A DNA stretch of 64,000 bases from Rhabdophis nuchalis (Eukaryota; Chordata; Lepidosauria; Squamata; Natricidae), in the NCBI GenBank assembly GCA_039707465.1, contig CM077644.1:100115875-100179874 (forward strand), given 5' to 3'. The stretch's first letter is position 1. Each line of letters opens with the position of its first letter. The translations under genes were made by a program, and so were the position numbers. The notes under the pieces were generated by a model, which made no database searches, was not told the DNA's origin, and worked only from the letters and a program-made list of their open reading frames with translations. Shown here piece by piece: positions 56,014-64,000 of the stretch.

Positions 56014-59000
56014 CTGGTTGGGCTGGCGGTGGCCGAAGGACGCTGGGGAAATTCCCATCGGGAGATTGGACTCCCCTCCAGCGCCGAGGACACCTGATTT
56101 ATTTATGATCTGAACTGACTTGTGAGAACTAAGTCATTGGACGCAACCGAAGATTATTATTTTAGACCTTTTAAGACTCTTGTTGAACCTCCTCTCACGC
56201 GGCCCTTGCGAGGCCTGTAAGATTCTATCGACCCATAACCTTTAAGATCTTGGTTTGATGCAGCTATAGAAATAAGACTCTGAACTTACCCCGATCGATG
56301 CACTGGTGCACTTTACTTCTATTCTTTAAGTGTCACCATTATGTGTTTATTTATTCCATCTATTTAATTCTATTTATTCCACCTATTATGAATTTTATTG
56401 TGCCAACGATGCCTGATTTTAACCATGACCCATTTTTACATCTTATTATCACCATTTTGTACTCTAGAACCGATCTGCTACGACTGCGAGAGTCCCCGCT
56501 CTCGCAGGTTTGGCCCTCCACTCTAACGAGGGCCCACCTTGATGAAGGATTTATTAATCTGGAGAGGTGGAAGAAGCGTAGTCTTAGGGGTTTTTTAGCT
56601 TGTAAGTTAATGTTTATTTTAGGGGGTACCAGGGAGGGGGGAGGGTATAGACAGGTAGAGGCAGGGGAGGGAAGAGAGAGCCAGGCCAGCGGGCGACGGA
56701 GGGAAGCGGAGGGTTCCGTTAGGAGGGGGGAGATTCTAGTCGTTCCGACAGAGGGCATTCCCATCCAGAAGGTCGTGGGGAGAGGCAGGTCCGAGGGGAG
56801 ACAAGTGTTATCCTCCCAGTTGGGGGCACGAAGCCGTTGGCTACAAACGGTCAAGTGCCTCAACCCCCGCAGGCTAGGTGGCCAGGGAGTACAGAGCCAG
56901 GGCCTGCGGCTGATGTTCTGCAACGCCAGGTCCGTTGTCAACAAAGCCCCCCTCGTTCATGACCTTGTGTCAGAGGGGGAGCCGGACCTGGTGGGAATTG
57001 CGGAGACCTGGTTGGGCCACGAGGGTGGACTCCCCCTCGTTGAAATGTGCCCACCAGGTTACCGCGCGTTTCATCAGCCCCGGGCCCTAGGTAGGGGCGG
57101 TGGGGTAGCGGTCATTGTAAAGGAAGGTCTTGAGCCGAGAGAGACCGTTGTGCCACAGACCACCGGTTGTGAGTCCCTCTGCGTGAAGTGGGGCCTAGGG
57201 AGGCAGTTGGGCTTGCTGGTTGTATACCTGGCTCCCCGCTATGTAGCAGCAGCCCTGCCCGAGCTCCTGGAGGTGATCGCTACGGTGGCAGTGGAGACCC
57301 CCAGACTTATAGTCATGGGGGACTTTAATCTGCCATCGGTGGGCGAATCATCCGAGGCAGCTCGGGAGTTCATGGCTTCCATGACGGCCATGGACCTGAC
57401 CCAACTAATTCAAGGCCCCACTCACGAGGGTGGACATACACCGGATCTCATCTTTGTCTCAGGCCAATGGAAGAGTGATCTGGGTATAGGGGATATAGTC
57501 ATCACACCCTTGTCATGGACAGACCACTCACTTCTCCGGCTCGACTTTCCGACCGCTGCTCCCCTCCGCAGGGAGGCGGAACCTGAGTCACCAATCTGGT
57601 TCCGCCCCAGGCGCCTGATGGACCCGGATGGGTTCCAGACGGCGCTTGGGCCACTTCCTGTACCCCTGGCCCGCGCCCCGATGGAGGACCTCGTGGCCGC
57701 ATGGAATACTGCGACCACGGGAGCCTTGGATCGGGTCGCGCCCTTGCGGCCTCTCTTGCGGCGGCGAAACACCCTGGCTCCTTGGTTTTCCGAGGAGCTG
57801 AGGGTGATGAAACGCCGCAAGAGATGCCTAGAGAGAAGATGGAGGTATACTCGAACTGAATCTGACCGGACACAGGTAAGAGCCCATTTACGGACTTACA
57901 TTGTGGCGCTGAGAGTGGCCAAACGTCATCATTGTGCCACTCTCATAGCATCCGCAGAAAACCGCCCTGCCGCCCTGTTTAGGGTGACCCGCTCCCTCCT
58001 TCAACAGAGGGTGCGGGAAGCCCCGTTACAGGGTAGAGCAGAGGAATTTGTGACTTTTCTGCAGGAGAAAATCGCTCAGATACAGAACGAGCTAGCCCCC
58101 ATTCATGGCCCAGTGGGATGCCACGAGAGAGATCTTGTTTGGGAGGAGTTTGACTCCGTTACTTCCGAGGATATGGACAGGCTACGTGGGCGACTGCGAG
58201 CCACCACATGTTTATTGGACCCGTGTCCCTCCTGGCTTGTACTGGCATCCTGGGAGGTGACACGAGGCTGGCTCCAAGAGGTTGTCAACGCATCCTTGAG
58301 TGAGGGTGCCTTGCCTGCTTCCCTAAAAGAAGCGATGGTGAGGCCCCTCCTTAAGAAGCCCTCTTTGGATCCAGCTCTTTTGAACAACTACCATCCTGTC
58401 TCCAACCTTCCCTTTCTGGCGAAGGTTGTCGAGAGTGTGGTGGCACAACAGTTCCCTCGGCACCTGGAGGAAGTTGATTATCTAGATCCGCGCCAGTCCG
58501 GCTTTCGGCCCGGGCATAGCACCGAGACGGCATTGGTCGCGTTGGTCGATGATCTCTGGAGGGCCAGAGATGGGGGTTGTTCCTCCATCCTGGTCCTATT
58601 AGACCTCTCGGCGGCTTTCGATACCATCGACCATGGTATCCTATTGCATCGGCTGGGGGGGTTGGGGGTGGGAGGCACCGTTTTACGGTGGTTCTCCTCC
58701 TACCTCTCTGGCCGATCGCAATTTGTGTTGGCAGGGGGGCAGAGATCGACCGCGAGACCCCTCGCATGTGGGGTGCCTCAGGGGTCGGTCCTCTCGCCCC
58801 TCCTGTTCAACACATACATGAAGCCGCTGGGTGAGATCATCCGTGGTTTTGGGGTAGAGTACCATCTGTACGCTGATGATACACAGCTGTACATTTCTAC
58901 CCCAAACCACCCCAACGATGCTGTAGCGGTGATGTGCCAGTGCCTGGAACCTGTACGGATCTGGATGGGAAGTAACGGACTCAGGCTCAACCCGACCAAG

Positions 59001-59940
59001 ACCGAGTGGCTGTGGTTTCCGGCAGCCCGATTCAACCAGCTCACTCCATCGCTGGCCATAGGGGGCGAACATCTTGCCCCTGTGGATGGGGCGCGCAATT
59101 TGGGTGTCCTCCTGGATGCCCGGCTGTCCATGGAAGATCAAGTGACAGCCGTGGCCAGGAGGGCGTTTTACCAGGTTCGCCTGGTTCGCCAATTGCGCCC
59201 CCTATTGGATCGGGACGCCCTTTGCACAGTCACTCATGCTCTCGTGACATCCCGACTGGACTATTGTAACTCTCTCTACATGGGGCTGCCCTTGAGGTGC
59301 ACCCGGAGGCTTCAGCTAGTCCAGAATGCAGCCGCGCGAGCAATTATGGGGACCGCTAGGTCTACCCATGTAACACCGCTCTTACGCGAGCTGCACTGGC
59401 TACCTGTCGTCTTCCGGGTGCGCTTCAAGGTGTTAATTATCATCTTTAAAGCGCTCCATGGCTCGGGACCTAGCTATCTGCAGGATCGGATCCTGCCCCA
59501 TACATCCTCACGGCCGATTCGCTCCCACAGAGCGGGGCTTCTCCGGGTGCCGTCCACTAGACTATGTCAGCGGGCGACACCCAGGGGAAGGGCTCTCTCT
59601 GTGGCGGGCCCGGCCCTCTGGAACGACCTTCCCCCCGATATTAGGACGACCACGGACCTCCGCTCCTTCCGTCTTAAATTGAAAACCTACTTTTTCCGTC
59701 TGGCCGGCTTGGGATAGCCTCCTTGTCCTGGGGTTTTTAGGTTTTAGTGCTTAGGGGTTTTAGGGACAGTTTTTTAGTTTTTTATAGATGTTTTTAGCGC
59801 AGGATTTGTTGTTTAATTGTGATTTTAAATTATGTATTCTGTTGTGTTTACTGTTTTTTAATTTTCCTGTGCCCCGCCTCGAGTCCCCTGGGGAGAGAGA
59901 GCGGGTAACAAATAAAATTTATTATTATTATTATTATTAT
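56014..59940 (+). mobile_element. apparently full-length L2-like LINE, subfamily B
   Basis: About 3.93 kb: a 5' leader (56014-56297) without an ORF1, one long protein frame, a 3' UTR with GAGAGAGAGCGGGTAACAAA and an ATT tail (59918-59940). The junctions are defined by the host repeat: TTGACTTATGACTAC before and AATTGAACCCAAAATTTT after form a phrase seen elsewhere in hAT and Tigger-like copies. Only TAC is shared at both junctions, so any target duplication is very short. The closest copy in the window is at 61972-63035. Confidence 0.88.
56298..59717 (+). CDS. L2-like LINE polyprotein: endonuclease and reverse transcriptase
   Basis: A 1139-codon frame, intact to a LAGLG end. Residues 1 to about 200 have no recognised domain; the first ATG may lie upstream of the true start, and a later Met is possible. 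The AP-like endonuclease follows: CNARSV (Asn209), AETWLG (Glu236), GDFNLP (Asp342) and WTDHS (Asp409, His410), so the key residues are present. The reverse transcriptase runs from about 670 to 930, with LLDLSAAFDTIDHGI (Asp769, Asp775), GVPQGSVLSPLLFNTYM and YADDTQLYIS (Asp860, Asp861). The C-terminal region has SRLDYCNSLYMGLPLRC and LRELHWLPVVFRVRFKV. The protein would cut target DNA and prime reverse transcription there. The whole set of motifs without a stop suggests a young, possibly active copy. L2 versus another CR1-related clade needs a tree. Confidence 0.88.
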   Translation: MHWCTLLLFFKCHHYVFIYSIYLILFIPPIMNFIVPTMPDFNHDPFLHLIITILYSRTDLLRLRESPLSQVWPSTLTRAHLDEGFINLERWKKRSLRGFLACKLMFILGGTREGGGYRQVEAGEGRESQASGRRREAEGSVRRGEILVVPTEGIPIQKVVGRGRSEGRQVLSSQLGARSRWLQTVKCLNPRRLGGQGVQSQGLRLMFCNARSVVNKAPLVHDLVSEGEPDLVGIAETWLGHEGGLPLVEMCPPGYRAFHQPRALGRGGGVAVIVKEGLEPRETVVPQTTGCESLCVKWGLGRQLGLLVVYLAPRYVAAALPELLEVIATVAVETPRLIVMGDFNLPSVGESSEAAREFMASMTAMDLTQLIQGPTHEGGHTPDLIFVSGQWKSDLGIGDIVITPLSWTDHSLLRLDFPTAAPLRREAEPESPIWFRPRRLMDPDGFQTALGPLPVPLARAPMEDLVAAWNTATTGALDRVAPLRPLLRRRNTLAPWFSEELRVMKRRKRCLERRWRYTRTESDRTQVRAHLRTYIVALRVAKRHHCATLIASAENRPAALFRVTRSLLQQRVREAPLQGRAEEFVTFLQEKIAQIQNELAPIHGPVGCHERDLVWEEFDSVTSEDMDRLRGRLRATTCLLDPCPSWLVLASWEVTRGWLQEVVNASLSEGALPASLKEAMVRPLLKKPSLDPALLNNYHPVSNLPFLAKVVESVVAQQFPRHLEEVDYLDPRQSGFRPGHSTETALVALVDDLWRARDGGCSSILVLLDLSAAFDTIDHGILLHRLGGLGVGGTVLRWFSSYLSGRSQFVLAGGQRSTARPLACGVPQGSVLSPLLFNTYMKPLGEIIRGFGVEYHLYADDTQLYISTPNHPNDAVAVMCQCLEPVRIWMGSNGLRLNPTKTEWLWFPAARFNQLTPSLAIGGEHLAPVDGARNLGVLLDARLSMEDQVTAVARRAFYQVRLVRQLRPLLDRDALCTVTHALVTSRLDYCNSLYMGLPLRCTRRLQLVQNAAARAIMGTARSTHVTPLLRELHWLPVVFRVRFKVLIIIFKALHGSGPSYLQDRILPHTSSRPIRSHRAGLLRVPSTRLCQRATPRGRALSVAGPALWNDLPPDIRTTTDLRSFRLKLKTYFFRLAGLG

Positions 59941-59943
59941 TAC

Positions 59944-60140
59944 AATTGAACCCAAAATTTTGGTTGCTAAGCAAAAGCATTGTTAAGTGAGCTTCACCAC
60001 ATTTTACCCAATCCATGACATCGCCTGGTGAGTGACATCAATTTGGCCACACTCATCCAGTCACATGACCACCAAGCCACACCCACAAAATAGTCCATGC
60101 CCACAGAGTAGGCAGTAAAACGTTTTGAAACCCACCCCTG
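59944..60140 (-). mobile_element. hAT element of the 49790 family, split by the LINE
   Basis: Read on the minus strand it starts CAGGGGTGGGTTTCAAAACG and contains GTGGGTGTGGCTTGG and TCATGTGACTGG, as in the element at 49790-50172. It continues to the LINE junction, and the piece left of the LINE (about 55995-56013) carries on the same text. The other end is missing. Confidence 0.65.
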
Positions 60141-60193
60141 GTGCACACTCACATTTGCGAACCAGTAGCAAAGGTAAGTAGATTTCACCCCTG
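60141..60193 (-). mobile_element. end of a second hAT element (CAGGGGTGAAAT family)
   Basis: The last bases GTAGATTTCACCCCTG are the inverse of the CAGGGGTGAAAT end seen at 54898. It directly adjoins the previous hAT end, so the previous element was probably inserted into this one. Confidence 0.55.
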
Positions 60194-60201
60194 TTGTCCA
60201 G

Positions 60202-61769
60202 GTTTTGGAAAGGATATATTTTTGCAATATAACTTGGTTTAGGATCATCCCTCCCTCTCTCTCTGCCCAACCCATAGGGTGGTGAAACAGTCTATTTCCT
60301 TGTAGCATGTACTTTTGAACCCAAAAGCAGGCTTAACTGAAGTATTTTCTGCAAACTCTATTATAATGTGATAGCCTGCACTATATATTAAATGACAACT
60401 GTAATTTCAAGGTCCTTGGGTGGATATGTAGTAATGTGTTGACAGCACTAGAAGCTGAAAGGTCAATATTTTTCTGACCTTTTTCCATTTTTTTTCTTTC
60501 TAACCCAACAGAGAATGTTGGGAATAAATTATGTAAAGGAGGTTGGGATTTGCCCATCTATCTTTCTGGTTACCCATCAGCTGGCTAATTCTCAGAAAAC
60601 TGATCAGAATGTGAACAAATTTGGTATGGCAGGAGAACCCAGCAAAAGGAAGATTGAGTTTGAAAGTGGACTGAATCTGGCTGTAGAGGAAGGGGAAAAA
60701 ACAGTAAATGAGAAAGGCAGTGAGATTGAGATTCTGTGTAACAGCTCCTCTACCCTAATATTCTACACATTTCACCTTTTTTCCTCCCCTTTGAGGATAA
60801 CATCAGGAATAATAATAATAAATGAAAGCTGTAAGCCACCAGATGCAATAAATAATTTTCTTTTTCCCTGTTGGTAGATGGAGAGGAGGAAAGCCTCAAT
60901 GATATAATACCCACTATCTATGGACAGAAAAAAAACTATAGTTTTTTTTTATTGTTATAGCTCCAACTTATAAATATAAAAACAAATGTGACAATCAACT
61001 TTAACATAAAGCTAAAAACAACCTAAATGATAAAATAAGTTGTGAAGTTAATGATAAAATAATAAAATATAGAGGAACAAGAAATAAATCAATTCATAAA
61101 CACTTAATGGACTTTGGGTTTCACTTGGCACACAAAACCCATATTTGGCCTTTGAGTCAAGAACAGATGTATTCCCTGGTATAGGATTTATAGCCAAAGT
61201 GATTTGTGTGATGTTATTCCATGACCATTTCCTTGTTACATAAAGGGAATTGTAGACCCAATGTATGTATGAATTGAGAAATAGTGTTGGGAATCCATAA
61301 AACTTTCCTTGACTTTCCTTTCTTTAAAATGAATTCCGCTTATTAAAACACTAGCCCTGAAACATTCAAATATTTTAAAGTAAAATTTAAGTGCTTTCCT
61401 AAATTGAATTTGCACAAGTTACATTGTTGTTATGTCTATATGGATTTTATCTTTCCTGCAGTAATGGACTGTAAGTGCATTTACAGAATGAAAGTGTAAA
61501 AGAAAATTGATATTTAATGTTGGCTTATTTATTTAATTGTGCAGCAGGGAGAAGATTTCTTCCTATTTTCTGACATATAAATCTATTTAGACAAAGACAT
61601 ATGGAGAAGTCCCAGCTTAACTAACAACCCCTGAGATTATGTTCATACAGAGGGTTAGAAGACCAAATCCATCTGCCTCAGAAACCTGATCTGTTTTATT
61701 GAAACAGTATTGCATTCTGTATCTCATATCTGGTAGTTGAGTCTGTTGGTTTAATGGTTGTTCAAAGTT
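60202..61769. other. no recognised feature
   Basis: AT-rich sequence. A 120-codon plus frame (60515-60877) has no recognisable domain and shows no exon signals that I would rely on. Confidence 0.45.
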
Positions 61770-61971
61770 ACAATGGCACTGAAAAAAACTGACTTATGAC
61801 CATTTTTCACATTTACAACCTTTTCAGCATCGCCATGGTCAAATGATCAAAATTCAGGTGATTGGCAACTGACTCATATTTATGATGGTTGCAGTGTCCT
61901 GGGGTCATATGATCACCTTTTGTGGCCTCCTGAGAAGCAAAGTCAATGGGGGAAGCCTGATTCACTTAACC
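61770..61971 (-). mobile_element. Tigger/pogo-like MITE fragment, cut by an L2-like LINE
   Basis: Contains CAATGGCACTGAAAAAAACT, CTTATGACCATTTTTCAC, TGTCCTGGGGTCATATGATC and GTCAATGGGGGAAGCCTG then ATTCACTTAAC, in the order found (inverted) in 18024-18408. It stops exactly where the LINE begins. Confidence 0.65.
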
Positions 61972-63035
61972 CACGCCAGTCCGGCTTTCGGCCCGGGCAT
62001 AGCACTGAGACGGCATTGGTCGCGTTGGTTGATGATCTCTGGAGGGCCAGAGATGGGGGTTGTTCCTCCATCCTGGTCCTATTAGACCTCTCGGCGGCTT
62101 TTGATACCATCGACCATGGTATCCTATTGCATCGGCTGGGGGGGTTGGGGGTGGGAGGCACCGTTTTACGGTGGTTCTCCTCCTACCTCTCTGGCCGATC
62201 GCAATTTGTGTTGACAGGAGAGCAGAGGTCGACCTCGAGACCCCTCACATGTGGGGTGCCTCAGGGGTCGGTCCTCTCGCCTCTCCTGTTCAACACATAT
62301 ATGAAGCCGCTGGGTGAGATCATCCGTGGTTTTGGGGTAGAGTACCACCTGTACGCTGATGATACACAGCTGTACATTTCTACCCCAAACCACCCCAACG
62401 ATGCCGTAGCAGTGATGTGCCAGTGCCTGGAAGCCGTGCGGATCTGGATGGGAAGTAACGGACTCAGGCTCAACCCGACCAAGACCGAGTGGCTGTGGTT
62501 TCCGGCTGCCCGATTCAACCAGCTGACTCCATCGCTGGCCATAGGGGGTGAACATCTTGCCCCTGTGGATGGGGCGCGCAACTTGGGTGTCCTCCTGGAT
62601 GCCCGGCTGTCCATGGAAGATCAAGTGACAGCCGTGGCCAGGAGGGCGTTTTACCAGGTTCGCCTGGTTCGCCAGTTGCGCCCCCTATTGGATCGGGACG
62701 CCCTTCGCACAGTCACTCATGCTCTCGTGACATCGCGACTGGACTATTGTAACTCTCTCTACATGGGGCTTCCCTTGAGGTGCACCCGGAGACTTCAGAT
62801 GGTTCAGAATGCAGCCGCGCGGGCAATCTTGGGTACCTCCAGATCTGCCCACATAACTCCACTTCTGCGCGAGTTGCACTGGCTGCCTGTCATCTTCCGG
62901 GTGCGCTTCAAGGTATTAGTCATCATTTTTAAAGCGCTCCATGGCTTGGGACCTAGCTATCTGCGGGATCGGATCCTGCCTCATACATCCTCACGGCCGA
63001 TTCGCTCCCACAGAGAGGGACTTCTCCGGGTGCGG
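61972..63035 (+). pseudogene. L2-like reverse transcriptase (subfamily B), truncated at both ends
   Basis: An open frame from a 5' truncation point at RQSGFRPGHSTETALVALVD through LLDLSAAFDTIDHGI, GVPQGSVLSPLLFNTYM and YADDTQLYIS, to LRELHWLPVIFRVRFKV and IRSHREGLLRV, where a retroviral LTR interrupts it at 63036. The DNA is very close to 56014-59940: most segments differ only at scattered single bases. It lacks the endonuclease and the start of the reverse transcriptase on the left and about 70 codons plus the 3' UTR on the right, which should lie beyond the provirus, outside the window. The frame runs on for a few codons into the LTR by chance. It cannot make a complete protein. Confidence 0.88.
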
Positions 63036-63216
63036 TGTAATTGCGGTGAGTGTGCTGGTCTGCGGGGCCCCTGAACCGGGGTGCACTCAGCCATGGGCTA
63101 AGCGGGCTCCAAGGAAGAAGACAACGACACGTGGTGGTGTTTGCAGGAGAATTGCGAGCAAGCTCTTTGTTCCCCAGGGAATCTCAGGAAGCCCCGAGCA
63201 TTGTCTCGCATCCTCT

Positions 63217-63222
63217 TTTATT
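63217..63222 (-). promoter_or_regulatory. LTR polyadenylation signal AATAAA
   Basis: AATAAA on the minus strand, about 35-40 bp downstream of the TATA-like motif, as expected around the R region. Confidence 0.7.
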
Positions 63223-63279
63223 AGGCTCAGACAAAGAAGCACTACGTGGTCCAATCATATACATGGTTACATCCTATTG

Positions 63280-63362
63280 CCTTATATGGCTACATCCTAG
63301 TACCTTATATGGCTACATCCTAATACCTTATATGGCTACATCCTTCCTGATGCCTTATATGG
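63280..63362 (-). promoter_or_regulatory. four CArG boxes in the LTR U3
   Basis: CCATATAAGG (plus strand CCTTATATGG) occurs four times, at 63280-63289, 63303-63312, 63326-63335 and 63353-63362. It fits the serum response factor site CC(A/T)6GG exactly. Spacings are 23, 23 and 27 bp, about two helical turns, within a GCTACATCCTA-type repeat. The copy nearest the TATA-like motif could itself act as a TATA element. Confidence 0.75.
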
Positions 63363-63400
63363 TTATATCCTTTAGGTGAGTCACACATCTCTTTGGGTGT

Positions 63401-63506
63401 TAGCATTCGGGGAAATGGAAACTTATCTTATCCTTTGTTCCGTAAACAGGACTTAGCATTCGGAGAGATGGAAACTTATCTTATCCCTTGTTCCGTAAAC
63501 AGGGAC
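63401..63506 (-). promoter_or_regulatory. duplicated U3 block with GATA- and FOX-like motifs
   Basis: Two tandem copies, 63401-63452 and 63454-63506, nearly identical. Each has TTATCTTATCC, the complement of two overlapping GATA-factor sites, and GTAAACA, a forkhead-type site, beside a TTCCG ETS-like core. Duplicated U3 blocks are typical enhancers in gammaretroviruses; function here is inferred from motifs only. Confidence 0.65.
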
Positions 63507-63528
63507 TTATGAGTGCCATGTTGCAACA

Positions 63529-63540
63529 TCTCCTCTGTTT
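63529..63540 (-). other. polypurine tract
   Basis: On the minus strand AACAGAGGAGA directly precedes the TGTTGC start of the LTR, as a plus-strand primer site should. Only part of it is purine-pure. Confidence 0.6.
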
Positions 63541-63571
63541 TTGTTTTTTGGAACGCTCCTAAACCTTGTGG

Positions 63572-63973
63572 TTATTCAGAGCTGATAACTGAGGTCATGC
63601 TTCCATTGGATGTAGGACCTCCCTTCGGATGCCCTCTATCCGCTAGGTCCATACCTTCGTCATCCGATGCCGAATTGATGTCTAAATCCGAGAAGTGCAG
63701 CAATGGCATTTTTTCATTAGGTCTGATATGTGAGTTTAATAGCATTACCTGTTCCTTCGTTTCCGTCAGGTCATCTCCCAAGGAGTTTAAGCGTGATTGC
63801 AAGAAGCGCAACAATTTTGTTCCAACACATGGGCCAAGGGTACATAACAATAATATAATAATAATTGGTCCTAACATAGCGGATAACAGTGTAGTAAGCC
63901 AAGGGGAAAAATTAAACATAGGGATGTCAGAAATTGTTGTAGGTGAGACATAGAGCTCTCCTTCTGGATTGGG
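63572..63973 (-). pseudogene. env: env transmembrane subunit, C-terminal part
   Basis: The minus-strand frame runs from just after an in-frame TGA (63974-63976) to a stop at 63572. It encodes an SPWLTTLL motif, a hydrophobic membrane span, and a GPC motif, in the order found at the end of gammaretroviral Env transmembrane subunits, which anchor the envelope protein. The cytoplasmic tail that follows is about 80 residues and rich in acidic and polar residues, longer than I would expect for this group. Two TGA codons (63974-63976 and 63989-63991) interrupt the frame upstream, while another frame is open there, so a frame change or stops have broken the gene. The first part of env lies outside the window. 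An envelope from a related gamma-like lineage is an alternative. Confidence 0.7.
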
Positions 63974-64000
63974 TCATCTGACTCCACCTCATGGCACCTT

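Larger units (their letters stand above)
63036..63528 (-). repeat. retroviral 3' LTR, 493 bp
   Basis: On the minus strand it starts TGTTGCAACATGG and ends CGCAATTACA, so it has TGT...ACA ends. In order: a 53-bp direct repeat in U3, four identical CArG boxes, a TATA-like GTATATGA near 63256-63263, a polyadenylation signal AATAAA at 63222-63217, then R/U5. The layout is that of a complete LTR. Confidence 0.85.
63036..64000 (-). mobile_element. endogenous retrovirus (gammaretrovirus-like), 3' part, runs off window
   Basis: Minus-strand provirus: 3' LTR at 63036-63528, a purine-rich tract just before it, and the C-terminal end of env at 63572 and beyond. It interrupts the L2-like LINE after CTTCTCCGGGTGC, so it is younger than that LINE. 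The rest of env, pol, gag and the 5' LTR would lie to the right of 64000. Confidence 0.85.

Noticed and set aside
58683..59192. 169-codon minus-strand open frame opposite the LINE reverse transcriptase
   Set aside because: It recurs in altered form opposite every L2-like copy and mirrors the strong codon bias of the sense frame. No domain; a shadow.
63036..63074. LINE frame extending past 63035
   Set aside because: These codons are LTR sequence joined by insertion; the match to the LINE family stops at GLLRV.
63513..63953. 146-codon plus-strand frame near the right edge
   Set aside because: It overlaps the retroviral env on the opposite strand; the minus-strand frame has a recognisable membrane span and context.

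Overview
The window is vertebrate genomic DNA made almost entirely of interspersed repeats. I recognise no exon of a host protein-coding gene, no rRNA or tRNA gene, and no bacterial or plasmid feature. The repeat set points to a squamate reptile, probably a snake: a Sauria-type tRNA/BovB SINE, a BovB LINE 3' end, CR1 3' ends of the snake type (three short repeats, then an ATTCT-like tail), abundant L2-like LINEs, many 8-bp-TSD hAT elements including one SPIN copy, and very many microsatellites. The species call is inference; the repeat families are what the sequence shows.

Layout: 0-5.1 kb holds a Penelope-like tail with an 18-bp minisatellite, a CR1 end, and an unusual cluster of inverted and direct repeats carrying tRNA-like SINE modules and compound microsatellites. 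5.1-11 kb holds decayed retroposons, a Sauria SINE, a candidate solo LTR and a tRNA-derived SINE. 11.3-14.1 kb holds two minus-strand, 5'-truncated L2-like LINEs. 15.3-22 kb holds a decayed LINE of another clade, L2-like tails, BovB, two Tigger-like MITEs, a foldback and another L2-like copy. 22-30 kb is mostly unique-looking DNA with a palindromic hAT MITE, an insert flanked by a 39-bp duplication, an old LINE and a hAT element sitting in a SINE. 30.4-32.9 kb is an L2-like LINE with an open reverse transcriptase frame. 33-44 kb holds CR1-like and Penelope-like pieces, at least seven hAT elements (one SPIN), a Tc1/mariner-type element and a large tetranucleotide array. 44-55.9 kb is unique-looking DNA with L2-like, CR1, hAT and Penelope-like fragments.

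56.0-59.9 kb is an apparently full-length L2-like LINE with one 1139-codon frame (endonuclease plus reverse transcriptase), inserted in an older repeat. 62.0-63.0 kb is a close relative of it, cut by a minus-strand endogenous retrovirus. The LTR of that retrovirus and the end of its env gene run off the right edge of the window.

The parts are independent insertions, not a pathway. The interesting biology is nesting order, two L2-like subfamilies with different tails, families known for horizontal transfer (SPIN, BovB), hAT target preference, and a retroviral LTR with four identical CArG boxes beside a duplicated block of GATA- and FOX-like motifs.
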